From positions 4,588,001-4,652,000 of the forward strand of contig NZ_CP018620.1 in the NCBI RefSeq assembly GCF_001908275.1: a stretch of 64,000 bases of DNA. The letters run 5' to 3'. Positions 18,387 to 26,812 of the stretch are shown here, in pieces. The notes under the pieces were generated by a model that worked only from the letters and a program-made list of their open reading frames with translations, was not told where the DNA came from and made no database searches. This DNA comes from Paenibacillus xylanexedens (GTDB lineage Bacteria; Bacillota; Bacilli; Paenibacillales; Paenibacillaceae). Position numbers and translations under genes: made by a program. Each line of letters opens with the position of its first letter. The stretch's first letter is position 1.

Positions 18387-20669
18387 ATGAGTCGTGACAT
18401 CAAACAACTGGTAAAACAATTAACCTTGACTGAAAAAGCCGAGCTATGCTCAGGGAGTGCTTTCTGGACTACACAAGCTGTAGAAAGGTTAGGAATTCCT
18501 TCGATCATGATGACAGATGGTCCTCATGGACTGCGTAAGCAAGCAGGCGAGGCAGATCACCTGGGTTTGAACGAGAGTGTGCCTTCAACCTGTTTTCCTT
18601 CAGCGGTTGGCCTGGCCAGTTCATGGAATCGTGACCTTGTTCAACTTGTAGGAGCGACGATCGGAAAAGAAGCACAGGCAGAAGATGTAGCCATTCTGCT
18701 CGGCCCAGGGGCTAACATCAAACGTTCCCCGCTTTGCGGGCGCAACTTCGAATATTTCTCAGAAGATCCTTATCTGACTGGAGAACTTGCCGCTGCTCAT
18801 ATAACAGGTGTTCAGAGTCAGGGAGTTGGAACGTCTCTGAAGCACTTTGCGGTAAACAACCAAGAGCATCGTCGTATGACGACAGATGCCATTTTAGATG
18901 AACGGACATTAAGAGAAATCTATTTGACCGGATTCGAGAAAGCAGTCAAACAATCACAGCCATGGACGGTTATGTCCTCATATAATAAGGTTAATGGTAC
19001 ATATGCTTCTCAGCATGAGTACTTACTCACTACTATCCTGAAGGAAGAATGGGGTCATGAAGGTTTTGTAGTCACGGATTGGTCTGCGGTGAATGAAATT
19101 GCACCAAGTATTGCAGCAGGTCTGGGGCTTGAGATGCCATCATCCAACGGAGAAGGACCAAAACAGATTGTAGAAGCGGTAAACCGAGGGGAACTGACTG
19201 AAGAGCAATTGGACCGTGCCGTAGAGAGGCTTTTAGGTATCATTTTCAAAACGGTTGATAACAACCGTCCCGATACCACTTACGACCAGGAACAACATCA
19301 TCAGATTGCCAGAAAAGCAGCATGTGAAACGATGGTTCTATTAAAAAATGAACATCAAATTCTCCCGCTTAAAAAAGAAGGCCACATTGCTGTCATCGGA
19401 GAGTTAGCCGACAAAGTAAGATATCAAGGCGGGGGCAGTTCCCATATCAAACCAACCAAGCTGGATAGCGCCTTTGAACAGATGGCCTTGCTTGCAGGCT
19501 CTAACGCAACGCTCACATACAAGTCAGGTTACAACCTCGACTCCGATGAGAGTGCTCCGAATTTGGTAGCTGAAGCGGTTGAATCTGCAAGAGCAGCTGA
19601 TGTCGCCGTGTTGTTCATCGGTCTGCCTGACCGCTACGAGTCCGAGGGATACGATCGATCACATCTGGATATTCCGGTGAACCAGCAGGAACTTATAACA
19701 GCCGTTGCTGCTGTCCAGCCTAACGTGGTGGTTGTGCTCAGCAATGGCTCACCTATTGTTATGCCTTGGCTTAACAATGCAAAAGCTGTACTTGAAGCGT
19801 ACCTGGGTGGACAGGCTGCAGGAGGAGCAATCGCTGATCTGTTATTCGGAGAAGTTAATCCCAGTGGGAAGCTGGCAGAGACTTTCCCGCAATCCTTAAA
19901 GCATAATCCATCTTCGCTGTTCTTCCCTGGTGATGGGGATCGGGTCGAATATAGAGAAGGCATTTATGTGGGTTATCGCTATTATGACGGCAAAGATATT
20001 GAACCTTTATTCCCCTTCGGTTATGGTTTGAGCTATACTCAATTTGAGTATTCACAGCTGAACGCAAGCCAAACGGAATGCAAGGATACAGATATAATCA
20101 CTGTTACGGTTAACGTGAAAAACATAGGGCAACGGTATGGTCAAGAAGTGGTACAACTATATGTTCATGATCGGCAGACAACCGTTAGCCGCCCTGAAAA
20201 AGAACTGAAAGGTTTCGCCAAGGTTTCTCTTGAGCCGGAGGAAGAGAAGACTGTTACCTTTAATTTAGATAAACGAAGCTTTGCGTATTACAATATTGAC
20301 TTGAAGGATTGGCATGTTGAGAGTGGTGAGTATGATCTCCTGATCGGTTCTTCATCTCGTCAAATCATCCTGCAAAAGACCGTTCATGTAGAATCGACTT
20401 CACCTGAAATCATTCCAGTCTACGACCGTAACACAGCCCTGGGAGAATTGCTCTCTAATCCGAAAACCATGGCTGTACTGGGACAATTGCAGGGATTTGC
20501 TCCACAAAGTGCTGAAAATGCCCACTCAGATGCAGTCTCTTCAGAGATGATTCAAGCATCCATGCGTTATATGCCACTGCGAGCTCTTATTCCTTTTACG
20601 GGGGGAGCACTTACAGAAGAGTTGCTCTCACAGCTTCTTGCAGGCTTGAATGCAGCCGTGCGCCAGTAA
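18387..20669 (+). CDS. Beta-glucosidase, glycoside hydrolase family 3, with extra C-terminal module
   Basis: A 760-residue cytosolic GH3 enzyme. The N-terminal barrel holds [12 protein letters not shown], a [12 protein letters not shown] substrate loop and the nucleophile Asp at about 231 in VVTDWSAV. The alpha/beta sandwich spans about 310-530 and a fibronectin III-like domain follows to about 670. Residues 677-760 are an additional helical module beginning [16 protein letters not shown] that is not part of the catalytic fold. Related modules end the GH78 protein and begin the SDR at 36364. Members release terminal beta-linked glucose or xylose. GAAGGAG precedes the ATG by ten or so bases. 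The promoter faces the divergent YesN-like gene. Confidence 0.92.
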   Translation: MSRDIKQLVKQLTLTEKAELCSGSAFWTTQAVERLGIPSIMMTDGPHGLRKQAGEADHLGLNESVPSTCFPSAVGLASSWNRDLVQLVGATIGKEAQAEDVAILLGPGANIKRSPLCGRNFEYFSEDPYLTGELAAAHITGVQSQGVGTSLKHFAVNNQEHRRMTTDAILDERTLREIYLTGFEKAVKQSQPWTVMSSYNKVNGTYASQHEYLLTTILKEEWGHEGFVVTDWSAVNEIAPSIAAGLGLEMPSSNGEGPKQIVEAVNRGELTEEQLDRAVERLLGIIFKTVDNNRPDTTYDQEQHHQIARKAACETMVLLKNEHQILPLKKEGHIAVIGELADKVRYQGGGSSHIKPTKLDSAFEQMALLAGSNATLTYKSGYNLDSDESAPNLVAEAVESARAADVAVLFIGLPDRYESEGYDRSHLDIPVNQQELITAVAAVQPNVVVVLSNGSPIVMPWLNNAKAVLEAYLGGQAAGGAIADLLFGEVNPSGKLAETFPQSLKHNPSSLFFPGDGDRVEYREGIYVGYRYYDGKDIEPLFPFGYGLSYTQFEYSQLNASQTECKDTDIITVTVNVKNIGQRYGQEVVQLYVHDRQTTVSRPEKELKGFAKVSLEPEEEKTVTFNLDKRSFAYYNIDLKDWHVESGEYDLLIGSSSRQIILQKTVHVESTSPEIIPVYDRNTALGELLSNPKTMAVLGQLQGFAPQSAENAHSDAVSSEMIQASMRYMPLRALIPFTGGALTEELLSQLLAGLNAAVRQ

Positions 20670-20768
20670 AGAGTAGATGAACTAAAAAGAGTAGACAAAG
20701 TGGAATCGTCCATAAGAATGACTTATGGGCGATTTTCTTATACTATTATTACATAGCAAGCTAATGAT

Positions 20769-20794
20769 GTACGAAAGGGCATGCACTAAAGTAC
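20769..20794. promoter_or_regulatory. YdfI-type half-sites before the two-component operon
   Basis: GTACGAAAGGGC at 20769-20780 (a GCCCTTTCGTAC 12-mer on the minus strand) and GCACTAAAGTAC at 20783-20794 resemble the 12-mer GCCCRAAYGTAC reported for B. subtilis YdfI, here facing each other. They lie about 52 bases ahead of the kinase start and could allow autoregulation. The match is weaker than at 22786-22820. Confidence 0.4.
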
Positions 20795-20845
20795 ATATAA
20801 CCCATAGACAATTCGTAATATAATGACTGGATGAGAGGTGATTCC

Positions 20846-22048
20846 ATGAAAAATATGTCCAACCACCCCGGCTTCCTTCAATCAAGTATGGATGAGGATT
20901 ATGACAAGATTACTTCCTCCCGTCTTCCCATTATCATATGGACCGTACTGGTGACCATCGTCACTGTCGCGTTACAAACTATGTCTATTCCCCTCCTGGT
21001 GCCCACCTTGTTTTTTATAATGATTATGGTCATTCACATGTATCTATACTGGCGTGTGAACGATATTATCAACCGTTCCAGAGCACTGTATCTAATGATC
21101 CAGGGAAGCCTTATTTTTGGGAGCTCGATCATCATGCCCGATGGGCTTCCTGTCATACTTATTGGCTTGATTCCTGTATTAATAGGGCAAAGCGTAGCTA
21201 TTTTTTTTGAAACCAAAAAGGTGGTTTTTGTAGCTTTTGTGCTGTATCTTTTCTTTTGCCTGATCACCTTGTGGATCAAGAATGTACAGGATCTTGCATT
21301 GTTCATCCCGTTACTTATGCTTATGATTGTCGTTGTTATGGCGTATGCGCTCCTTTACTATCGGCAGGTTAATGCCAGGGTTCGTACGCAGACATTTCTG
21401 CGTGATCTGGAACTGACCCACCAGAAGGTGGAAGAGCTGACGCTGGCCAACGAGCGTCAACGAATGGCAAGGGATCTGCATGATACGTTGGCTCAGGGGC
21501 AAGCCGGACTAATCATGCAATTGGAAGCGATAGACGCATATCTGAGCCGAGGGAACATCGACCGAGCTCATGAGATTGTTTTGTCATCCATGGGACAGGC
21601 CAGACAGACACTGGGCGATGCGAGAAAAGCGATTGACGATCTAAGAACCAGAGCTACACCTGCCGTCAACTTTAACGAGGCGATTCATGATCAACTGCAA
21701 CGCTTTAGACTAGCGACAGGAGTTGATGTCAATTTGGAATTTAACATAAAGTCTGTTCTGTCCGGAGCTAAAATGGAGCATGTATTGCATATGTTGAGTG
21801 AAACACTGACTAACGTGGCACGTCATGCGCAGGCCAGTAGTGTATCCGTAAACATTTGGGATAATCATCAACAATTTCACATGGTAATTAAGGATAATGG
21901 AAGAGGTTTTAACATTGGAAAAATTGGTAAAGAGACAGGACATTACGGCCTGATCGGTATTCATGAACGGGCTCGGCTGATAGGTGGGCAAATTCATATT
22001 GAGAGCAATAATGAAGGTACTACAATAGAGCTATCTGTACCTGTATAG
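20846..22048 (+). CDS. ydfH: Sensor histidine kinase, NarL-type (YdfH-like)
   Basis: A 400-residue kinase. Five or six hydrophobic helices fill residues 25-180 with almost no extracytoplasmic loop, typical of intramembrane-sensing kinases of DesK/LiaS/YdfH type. The HisKA_3 domain has RMARDLHDTLAQG with the phosphorylated His at about 211. The ATPase domain ends with DNGRGFN and HYGLIGIHERARLIGG. I chose ATG 20846, five codons inside the longest frame, because AGAGGTGA precedes it. The response regulator follows at once and an MMPL transporter comes next, exactly the B. subtilis ydfH-ydfI-ydfJ arrangement, and sizes agree. Confidence 0.88.
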   Translation: MKNMSNHPGFLQSSMDEDYDKITSSRLPIIIWTVLVTIVTVALQTMSIPLLVPTLFFIMIMVIHMYLYWRVNDIINRSRALYLMIQGSLIFGSSIIMPDGLPVILIGLIPVLIGQSVAIFFETKKVVFVAFVLYLFFCLITLWIKNVQDLALFIPLLMLMIVVVMAYALLYYRQVNARVRTQTFLRDLELTHQKVEELTLANERQRMARDLHDTLAQGQAGLIMQLEAIDAYLSRGNIDRAHEIVLSSMGQARQTLGDARKAIDDLRTRATPAVNFNEAIHDQLQRFRLATGVDVNLEFNIKSVLSGAKMEHVLHMLSETLTNVARHAQASSVSVNIWDNHQQFHMVIKDNGRGFNIGKIGKETGHYGLIGIHERARLIGGQIHIESNNEGTTIELSVPV

Positions 22049-22064
22049 TATGGGAGGAAAAATA

Positions 22065-22715
22065 ATGAAGCATAAAGTTCTGATTGTAGATGATCATTGG
22101 GTGGTACGTGAAGGGATGAAATTGATTCTTGGAACTGATGACAACTACGATGTTGTCGGAGAAGCCGAGGAAGGAAACGCAGCCTTGGAACAGATGGACG
22201 CACTGAAGCCAGACGTCATTCTCATGGATCTGAATATGCCGGGTGGATTGAGTGGACTAGATACATTGAAGATCATGAACGAAAAAAACATACAGATTCC
22301 CGTAATTATTTTGACCACATATAATGAGGACGAACTTATGATCAATGGGCTGGGATTGGGAGCCAAAGGATATCTGCTGAAGGATACAAGCAGAGAGAAT
22401 CTGTTCCGCACTCTGGAGTCCGCTCTGCGTGGGGAGACATTGCTGCAGCCTGAAATAACCGCCAGAGTATTTGCGTATCGGGACAAGCCCGCAGCAGAAG
22501 TGAAACCGAAAAACTCACTATCGTTGACTGAGAAGGAATTAATCATCCTTCAGGCAGTGGCTCGTGGGCTTCGCACCAAAGAGATTGCTTTTGATATGGG
22601 AATGGCAGAACGAACCGTTAAGGCACAGTTGACCAATATCTATAACAAACTGGGCGTAGATTCACGTTCGGAAGCTGTCGCTGTATCCGTGGAAAGGGGC
22701 ATCTTGCATTTGTAA
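22065..22715 (+). CDS. ydfI: Response regulator, NarL/LuxR type (YdfI-like)
   Basis: A 216-residue regulator. The receiver domain has VDDHWVVREG at 8-17, phospho-acceptor Asp55 in ILMDLNMPG and KGYLLKD. The LuxR-type helix-turn-helix lies at about 150-205 (LTEKELIILQAVARGLRTKE, then RTVKAQLTNIYNKLGV). The start ATG 22065 follows GGGAGGA; an upstream in-frame ATG at 22050 overlaps that ribosome site and is unlikely. In B. subtilis YdfHI activates ydfJ. Sites like its target lie right after this gene. Confidence 0.9.
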   Translation: MKHKVLIVDDHWVVREGMKLILGTDDNYDVVGEAEEGNAALEQMDALKPDVILMDLNMPGGLSGLDTLKIMNEKNIQIPVIILTTYNEDELMINGLGLGAKGYLLKDTSRENLFRTLESALRGETLLQPEITARVFAYRDKPAAEVKPKNSLSLTEKELIILQAVARGLRTKEIAFDMGMAERTVKAQLTNIYNKLGVDSRSEAVAVSVERGILHL

Positions 22716-22785
22716 ATACATTTTATATTAATATATTATTTTCCATATCAATGGTCAGCGAGTGCTAAAACCGCCCATTGGTGCT

Positions 22786-22820
22786 TCCCAAACGTACATC
22801 AAGGGCATGCCCTTATGTAC
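22786..22820 (+). promoter_or_regulatory. Tandem YdfI-like operator before the MMPL gene
   Basis: TCCCAAACGTAC at 22786-22797 and GCCCTTATGTAC at 22809-22820 are direct repeats 23 bp apart. They match GCCCRAAYGTAC, the B. subtilis YdfI 12-mer as I recall it, at 11 and 10 of 12 positions. A TATGAT at 22844-22849 is a fair -10 box, placing the repeats just upstream of -35, as for an activator. Confidence 0.6.
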
Positions 22821-22828
22821 GTTTTTTC
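22792..22828 (+). terminator. Stem-loop with T-run overlapping the operator
   Basis: ACGTACAT at 22792-22799 pairs with ATGTACGT at 22815-22822 around GGGCATGCCC, followed by TTTTTTC. It reads as a terminator for the two-component operon, but the same bases form the two regulator sites, so one or both roles are possible. Confidence 0.6.
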
Positions 22829-22917
22829 TTGTTTAATTTCAGATATGATGAATTCACGAGGTTGTCCGACATCAAGATAGCCCAGATATGCAGCAACGAA
22901 GGGAGACGTCAAAAAAT

Positions 22918-25158
22918 ATGGCAAAATTATTATTTCGACTCGGTGAGTGGTCGGTAAGAAAAAGGAAAATGGTGATCGCAGGAGGTTTGATGCTTCTACT
23001 GCTTGTGGCCGCCTTGGGTCTTGGGTTGGGAACGTCCTTTACAGGAGAAATGACCATTCCGGGAACCAAATCGGAACAGGCTGGAATAATATTGAATGAA
23101 GAGTTCCCATCCTCCGGTGATGGTGGGCAGATCAGGTTAGTATTCAAGTCTGAAAAGGCAACACTGGAATCGGAATCGAACAAAAAATGGATTGCAGAAG
23201 CATTAAAAGAGGTTCAATCGGATTCATCGGTAACATCTATCGTCAGTCCGTATGACGCCGGCACGCTAAGCGCAGACAAGAAAATTGGTTATGCTGATGT
23301 TACATACAGCCAGCCAGCCAATGAAGTAACAGAGACTTCCAAAGAACATGTTCTTGGTGTCGTAGAGAGACTGCAGGATCGTGGAATTCAAACGGAACTT
23401 GCAGGGAGTGTCGCTTTTTCGGAGCTTGAGATAGGAGGTACTTCTGAAGTCATCGGGGTTCTGATAGCGTTCATGATCCTGGCTTTCACATTCACATCGT
23501 TTCTCGCAGCAGGATTACCGATCCTAACCGCAGTTGTAGGACTCGGTATAGGCATGATGATTATCGTCATTGGCTCAAATGTAGTTTCTATGGCTTCATT
23601 CTCCATTACACTGGCTGTTATGCTGGCCTTGGCTGTAGGGATCGATTATGCTCTGTTCATCATGTCCAGGTATCGTCAACAACTGGCAGCAGGATTTGAG
23701 CGAAATACAGCCATTGCTCAAGCCAATGCAACAGCAGGTAGCTCCGTCGTCTTTGCAGGAATAACCGTTATTATCGCCCTGGTTGGTCTGTCGGTCGTAC
23801 AGATTCCATTCATAACCATGATGGGATTGGCGGCAGCTGTAAGTGTATTCGTAGCAGTATTCATTGCTGTCATTTTTGTTCCTGCCGTATTGGCAGTTGC
23901 AGGAGATCGAATTAGTCCGGCACGTGAGAACAAATGGCTGCGGAAATGGTCTGGTCCCAAAAAAGCAGAGGGAACAGAGAATCGTTGGGGCAAGATTGTG
24001 ACACGCAAACCTTGGCTCACTGCCATCCTGTGTATCGTTTTATTGACGGTTTGTACTATCCCGTTCCTGCATATGCAACTCGGCCTACCAGATAGCGGTT
24101 TAAAATCCACGGATACAACAGAACGTCGAGGGTATGACCTGCTTGCGGAAGGCTTTGGAGAAGGATTTAATGGTCAACTGGTTGTAGTTGCTAGAACAGC
24201 AAAAACGGAAGATCCACAAGCGGATATTGCCAAAGCAACCTCATATATCAAAAATCTGCCTGATGTGGCAAGTGTAAATCCTTTAATTCCGAGTCCTTCC
24301 GGGATGGCCGCAATCATTACGGTGTTACCGAAGACAGGCCCTCATGATATCAAAACGACCGAATTGGTCCAAACTATTCGTGCGGAAGCGGAACAGGTGA
24401 TGAAAGATAATAATGTCGAAATTATGGTTACCGGCGGCACGGCAGTCAATATAGATATCTCGGAGAAACTTGACGAAGCATTGCCGAAATTTGCAATATT
24501 GATTGTAGGTCTCGCCTTCGTGTTGCTCATGCTGGTTTTCCGATCCATTCTGGTTCCAATCAAAGCCGTACTTGGATTCCTGTTCACCCTTGGGTCAACA
24601 CTGGGGGTTATCGTTTTGGTCATTCAAGATGGATATCTGGCAAATTTCTTTGGTATTCCCGAACCTGGGCCGGTGCTGAGCTTCCTGCCAATTCTGGTTA
24701 CAGGTATTCTCTTCGGACTTGCCATGGATTACGAAGTATTTTTGGTAAGCCGGATGAGAGAGGATTATAATCATACTGGAGATGCAGTGAAATCAATACG
24801 AAGTGGTATTACTCACAGTGGTCCTGTTGTAAGTGCCGCAGGTTTGATTATGATCGCCGTCTTTGCGAGCTTTATCTTTGCCGGAGATGCCATGATCAAA
24901 TCCATGGGACTAGCACTTGCCTTTGGGATTTTGGTAGATGCATTCATCGTTCGGATGACACTTGTCCCGGCGGTGATGACCCTATTAGGGCGAAGCGCTT
25001 GGTATTTGCCGAAGTGGCTGGATCGAATTCTTCCTAATATTGATGTGGAGGGAGAATCCGTGATGAAGGATACTCATTCTATCGATACCTCTATTTCATC
25101 AAAAAAAGATGAAGAATCGGAAAGTTCAACTTTGATGAGTAAAGAGAAATCAGGTTAG
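22918..25158 (+). CDS. ydfJ: MMPL/RND-superfamily transporter (YdfJ-like)
   Basis: A 746-residue membrane transporter with two MMPL halves. Each half has one N-terminal helix, a large extracytoplasmic loop (about 45-170 and 400-530) and a block of five helices. VGIDYALFIMSRYRQQ and FGLAMDYEVFLVSRMRED are the conserved Asp-Tyr motifs of helices that use the proton gradient. A hydrophilic, Ser- and Glu-rich tail follows. MMPL proteins export lipids, drugs or surfactants; the B. subtilis YdfJ substrate is not settled. ATG 22918 is preferred over ATG 22888 because GGGAG precedes it and it starts directly with the first helix. DegV follows 12 bases later. Confidence 0.9.
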   Translation: MAKLLFRLGEWSVRKRKMVIAGGLMLLLLVAALGLGLGTSFTGEMTIPGTKSEQAGIILNEEFPSSGDGGQIRLVFKSEKATLESESNKKWIAEALKEVQSDSSVTSIVSPYDAGTLSADKKIGYADVTYSQPANEVTETSKEHVLGVVERLQDRGIQTELAGSVAFSELEIGGTSEVIGVLIAFMILAFTFTSFLAAGLPILTAVVGLGIGMMIIVIGSNVVSMASFSITLAVMLALAVGIDYALFIMSRYRQQLAAGFERNTAIAQANATAGSSVVFAGITVIIALVGLSVVQIPFITMMGLAAAVSVFVAVFIAVIFVPAVLAVAGDRISPARENKWLRKWSGPKKAEGTENRWGKIVTRKPWLTAILCIVLLTVCTIPFLHMQLGLPDSGLKSTDTTERRGYDLLAEGFGEGFNGQLVVVARTAKTEDPQADIAKATSYIKNLPDVASVNPLIPSPSGMAAIITVLPKTGPHDIKTTELVQTIRAEAEQVMKDNNVEIMVTGGTAVNIDISEKLDEALPKFAILIVGLAFVLLMLVFRSILVPIKAVLGFLFTLGSTLGVIVLVIQDGYLANFFGIPEPGPVLSFLPILVTGILFGLAMDYEVFLVSRMREDYNHTGDAVKSIRSGITHSGPVVSAAGLIMIAVFASFIFAGDAMIKSMGLALAFGILVDAFIVRMTLVPAVMTLLGRSAWYLPKWLDRILPNIDVEGESVMKDTHSIDTSISSKKDEESESSTLMSKEKSG

Positions 25159-25170
25159 GGGGAGGAGTAG

Positions 25171-26046
25171 ATGTCGAAAGTACGCATTTTTGCAGATAGT
25201 ATCTCGGATGTCCCACAGGATTGGATTGACCAATATAATATTGAAATTGTACCTTTATATATTGTTTTTCAGGAAAAGTCCTACGTTGACAGATTAGAAA
25301 TCAATGCAAAAGACATGTACAACTTGGTTGAGATATACGACCAATTGCCAAAGACAGCTGCACCTCCGCCTGCAGATTTCATTCAAGCGTTCCGTCCGGT
25401 TATTGAAAGTGGAGAGGATATACTGTTTATCAGTATGTCCTCTCATCTATCATCGACGTATCAGAACGCCTTGGCGGCGGCGAGAGAGTTCCCTGCAGGG
25501 CGGATAACGGTTGTTGATTCGTTGAATGTAACCGCAGGAACAGCCATGAGTGTACTCTTGGCTGCGCAAATGGCTTCGGATGGAAAAAGTGCCCTCGCGA
25601 TCGCCGAAAGGCTTGAGAAAGTAAGGCATGAAATCCAGTTAAATATACTCGTTGACAATCTCGATTATCTTCATAAAGGTGGGAGAGTCAGCAGCATTCA
25701 AAACATGATCGGAAGTATACTCCGAATTCGTCCCGTTTTATATGTGAGCCACGGAAAGGTGCTTTCCGGAGTGAAGTATAGGGGAAGCAAGGAGAGAATT
25801 GTAAAAAAACTTTTACAAGATATCTTGAGCCATATTCATCGTATTGATCACGACCAGATTATCATTGCCCAGACACTGGAAGAGGAAACTGCGGAGTGGA
25901 TACGCAACATGATTCTAGAAGAGACCTCTGTTCGCAATGTACACATCATCGAAGGCGGCTGCTCCATATGCTCTCACAGTGGTCCTCATAGTCTGGCAAT
26001 CAGTTTTATCCTGAAGTCGGAGCCCCTTATTCAGGCTCTCAAATGA
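25171..26046 (+). CDS. DegV-family fatty-acid-binding protein
   Basis: A 291-residue DegV domain protein. IFADSISDVP at the start, FISMSSHLSSTYQNA at about residue 88 with the lipid-headgroup Ser, and DYLHKGGRVSS at about 165 are family hallmarks. DegV/FakB proteins bind a free fatty acid and in many firmicutes present it to the kinase FakA. GGGGGAGGAG lies just before the ATG, 12 bases after the MMPL stop, so both belong to one transcript. A fatty-acid carrier beside an MMPL exporter suggests a lipid or surfactant substrate (inference). The end overlaps the convergent TetR gene by 16 bases. Confidence 0.9.
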   Translation: MSKVRIFADSISDVPQDWIDQYNIEIVPLYIVFQEKSYVDRLEINAKDMYNLVEIYDQLPKTAAPPPADFIQAFRPVIESGEDILFISMSSHLSSTYQNALAAAREFPAGRITVVDSLNVTAGTAMSVLLAAQMASDGKSALAIAERLEKVRHEIQLNILVDNLDYLHKGGRVSSIQNMIGSILRIRPVLYVSHGKVLSGVKYRGSKERIVKKLLQDILSHIHRIDHDQIIIAQTLEEETAEWIRNMILEETSVRNVHIIEGGCSICSHSGPHSLAISFILKSEPLIQALK

Positions 26047-26681
26047 TCAAGGAACAGTTTTTTCAGGATTTTAAACTGCTGCACTTCATTGACTTGGGTC
26101 TGGAATGCATCAATACCGTTCAACATCGCCATCTTTTTGGAAAAGTTTCCAAACACATTAATCATGGTAATAATGGTTTCACGAGTATTGCCATCCGTCT
26201 GCAAGGACCCGTCCTGTTCACCAAGTTCCGCAAGCTCGGTAAACAGGGTAATCAGTTTATTATAATTGGCCTGATAGATTTCTATATCGTCCAGAGAAAG
26301 CTTCGACATGGAGACGTAACATTCGAATGCCTCAATTAATTTCGAGTTCCGTTGATGTTCCGCCTGTTGGAAGAAAATAAGTGTATCAAAGATTCTTTCC
26401 AGCTTGTCATAACAGGTTCCTTGATCGTGTATAATGCCCTCGAACACTTCGATCTCGGTTTGAACAATTTCGGAAGCGACCGCAACAATTAACTGGTCTT
26501 TTTTTGGGAAATAACGGAATATGGTAGCGACGCCCAAGCTCGCCTCAGCGGCGATCTCCTGCATCGTTGCTTGTTCGAAACCTTTATTGAAAAAAACGAT
26601 TTGAGCTGCTTCAATAATACTTGTGCGACGCTTCAATTTTAGATCGCTGCGCTCGTTTTCAAGCCTTTGCCGGGGTTCTAT
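26031..26681 (-). CDS. TetR/AcrR-family regulator, probable AUA start
   Basis: A TetR regulator with the N-terminal helix-turn-helix in RTSIIEAAQIVFFNKGFEQ and TMQEIAAEASLGVATIFRYF, and an all-helical ligand domain. The longest frame from a usual start begins at TTG 26636, with no ribosome site. Fifteen codons upstream, in frame, ATA 26681 stands eight bases behind a perfect AAGGAGG and gives EPRQRLENERSDLKLKRR as N-terminus, a normal TetR lead-in. No ATG, GTG or TTG exists in that window. An AUA start is therefore likely, or the TTG is used weakly. Position suggests control of itself and perhaps the MMPL/DegV unit. Confidence 0.82.
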   Translation of the reverse strand: MEPRQRLENERSDLKLKRRTSIIEAAQIVFFNKGFEQATMQEIAAEASLGVATIFRYFPKKDQLIVAVASEIVQTEIEVFEGIIHDQGTCYDKLERIFDTLIFFQQAEHQRNSKLIEAFECYVSMSKLSLDDIEIYQANYNKLITLFTELAELGEQDGSLQTDGNTRETIITMINVFGNFSKKMAMLNGIDAFQTQVNEVQQFKILKKLFLDHLRA

Positions 26682-26715
26682 TGGAAAAACCTCCTTGTTC
26701 GATTTAACTCAGACT

Positions 26716-26745
26716 ATGCTAACAAACATGACACTTTTCTGTCAA
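26716..26745 (-). promoter_or_regulatory. Promoter and candidate TetR operator
   Basis: On the minus strand TTGACA (26740-26745) and TAGCAT (26716-26721) are separated by 18 bp. The dyad TGACA-GAAAAG-TGTCA at 26729-26744 overlaps the -35 box and spacer, an ideal repressor site for autoregulation. Confidence 0.6.
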
Positions 26746-26757
26746 TTAAAAATCAAT

Positions 26758-26798
26758 AATGCCTCATACATCAAAATTCAAGTGATGTATGAGGCATT
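26758..26798. terminator. Long perfect hairpin after the YesM-like kinase
   Basis: Sixteen bases at 26758-26773 pair without mismatch with 26783-26798. T-rich sequence follows on the minus strand. It ends the kinase transcript and insulates the TetR promoter. Confidence 0.75.
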
Positions 26799-26812
26799 TT
26801 GTATAGACTTTA

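Noticed and set aside
22050-22064. Earlier start for the NarL-type regulator
   Set aside because: The ATG overlaps the GGGAGGA ribosome site that serves the ATG at 22065.
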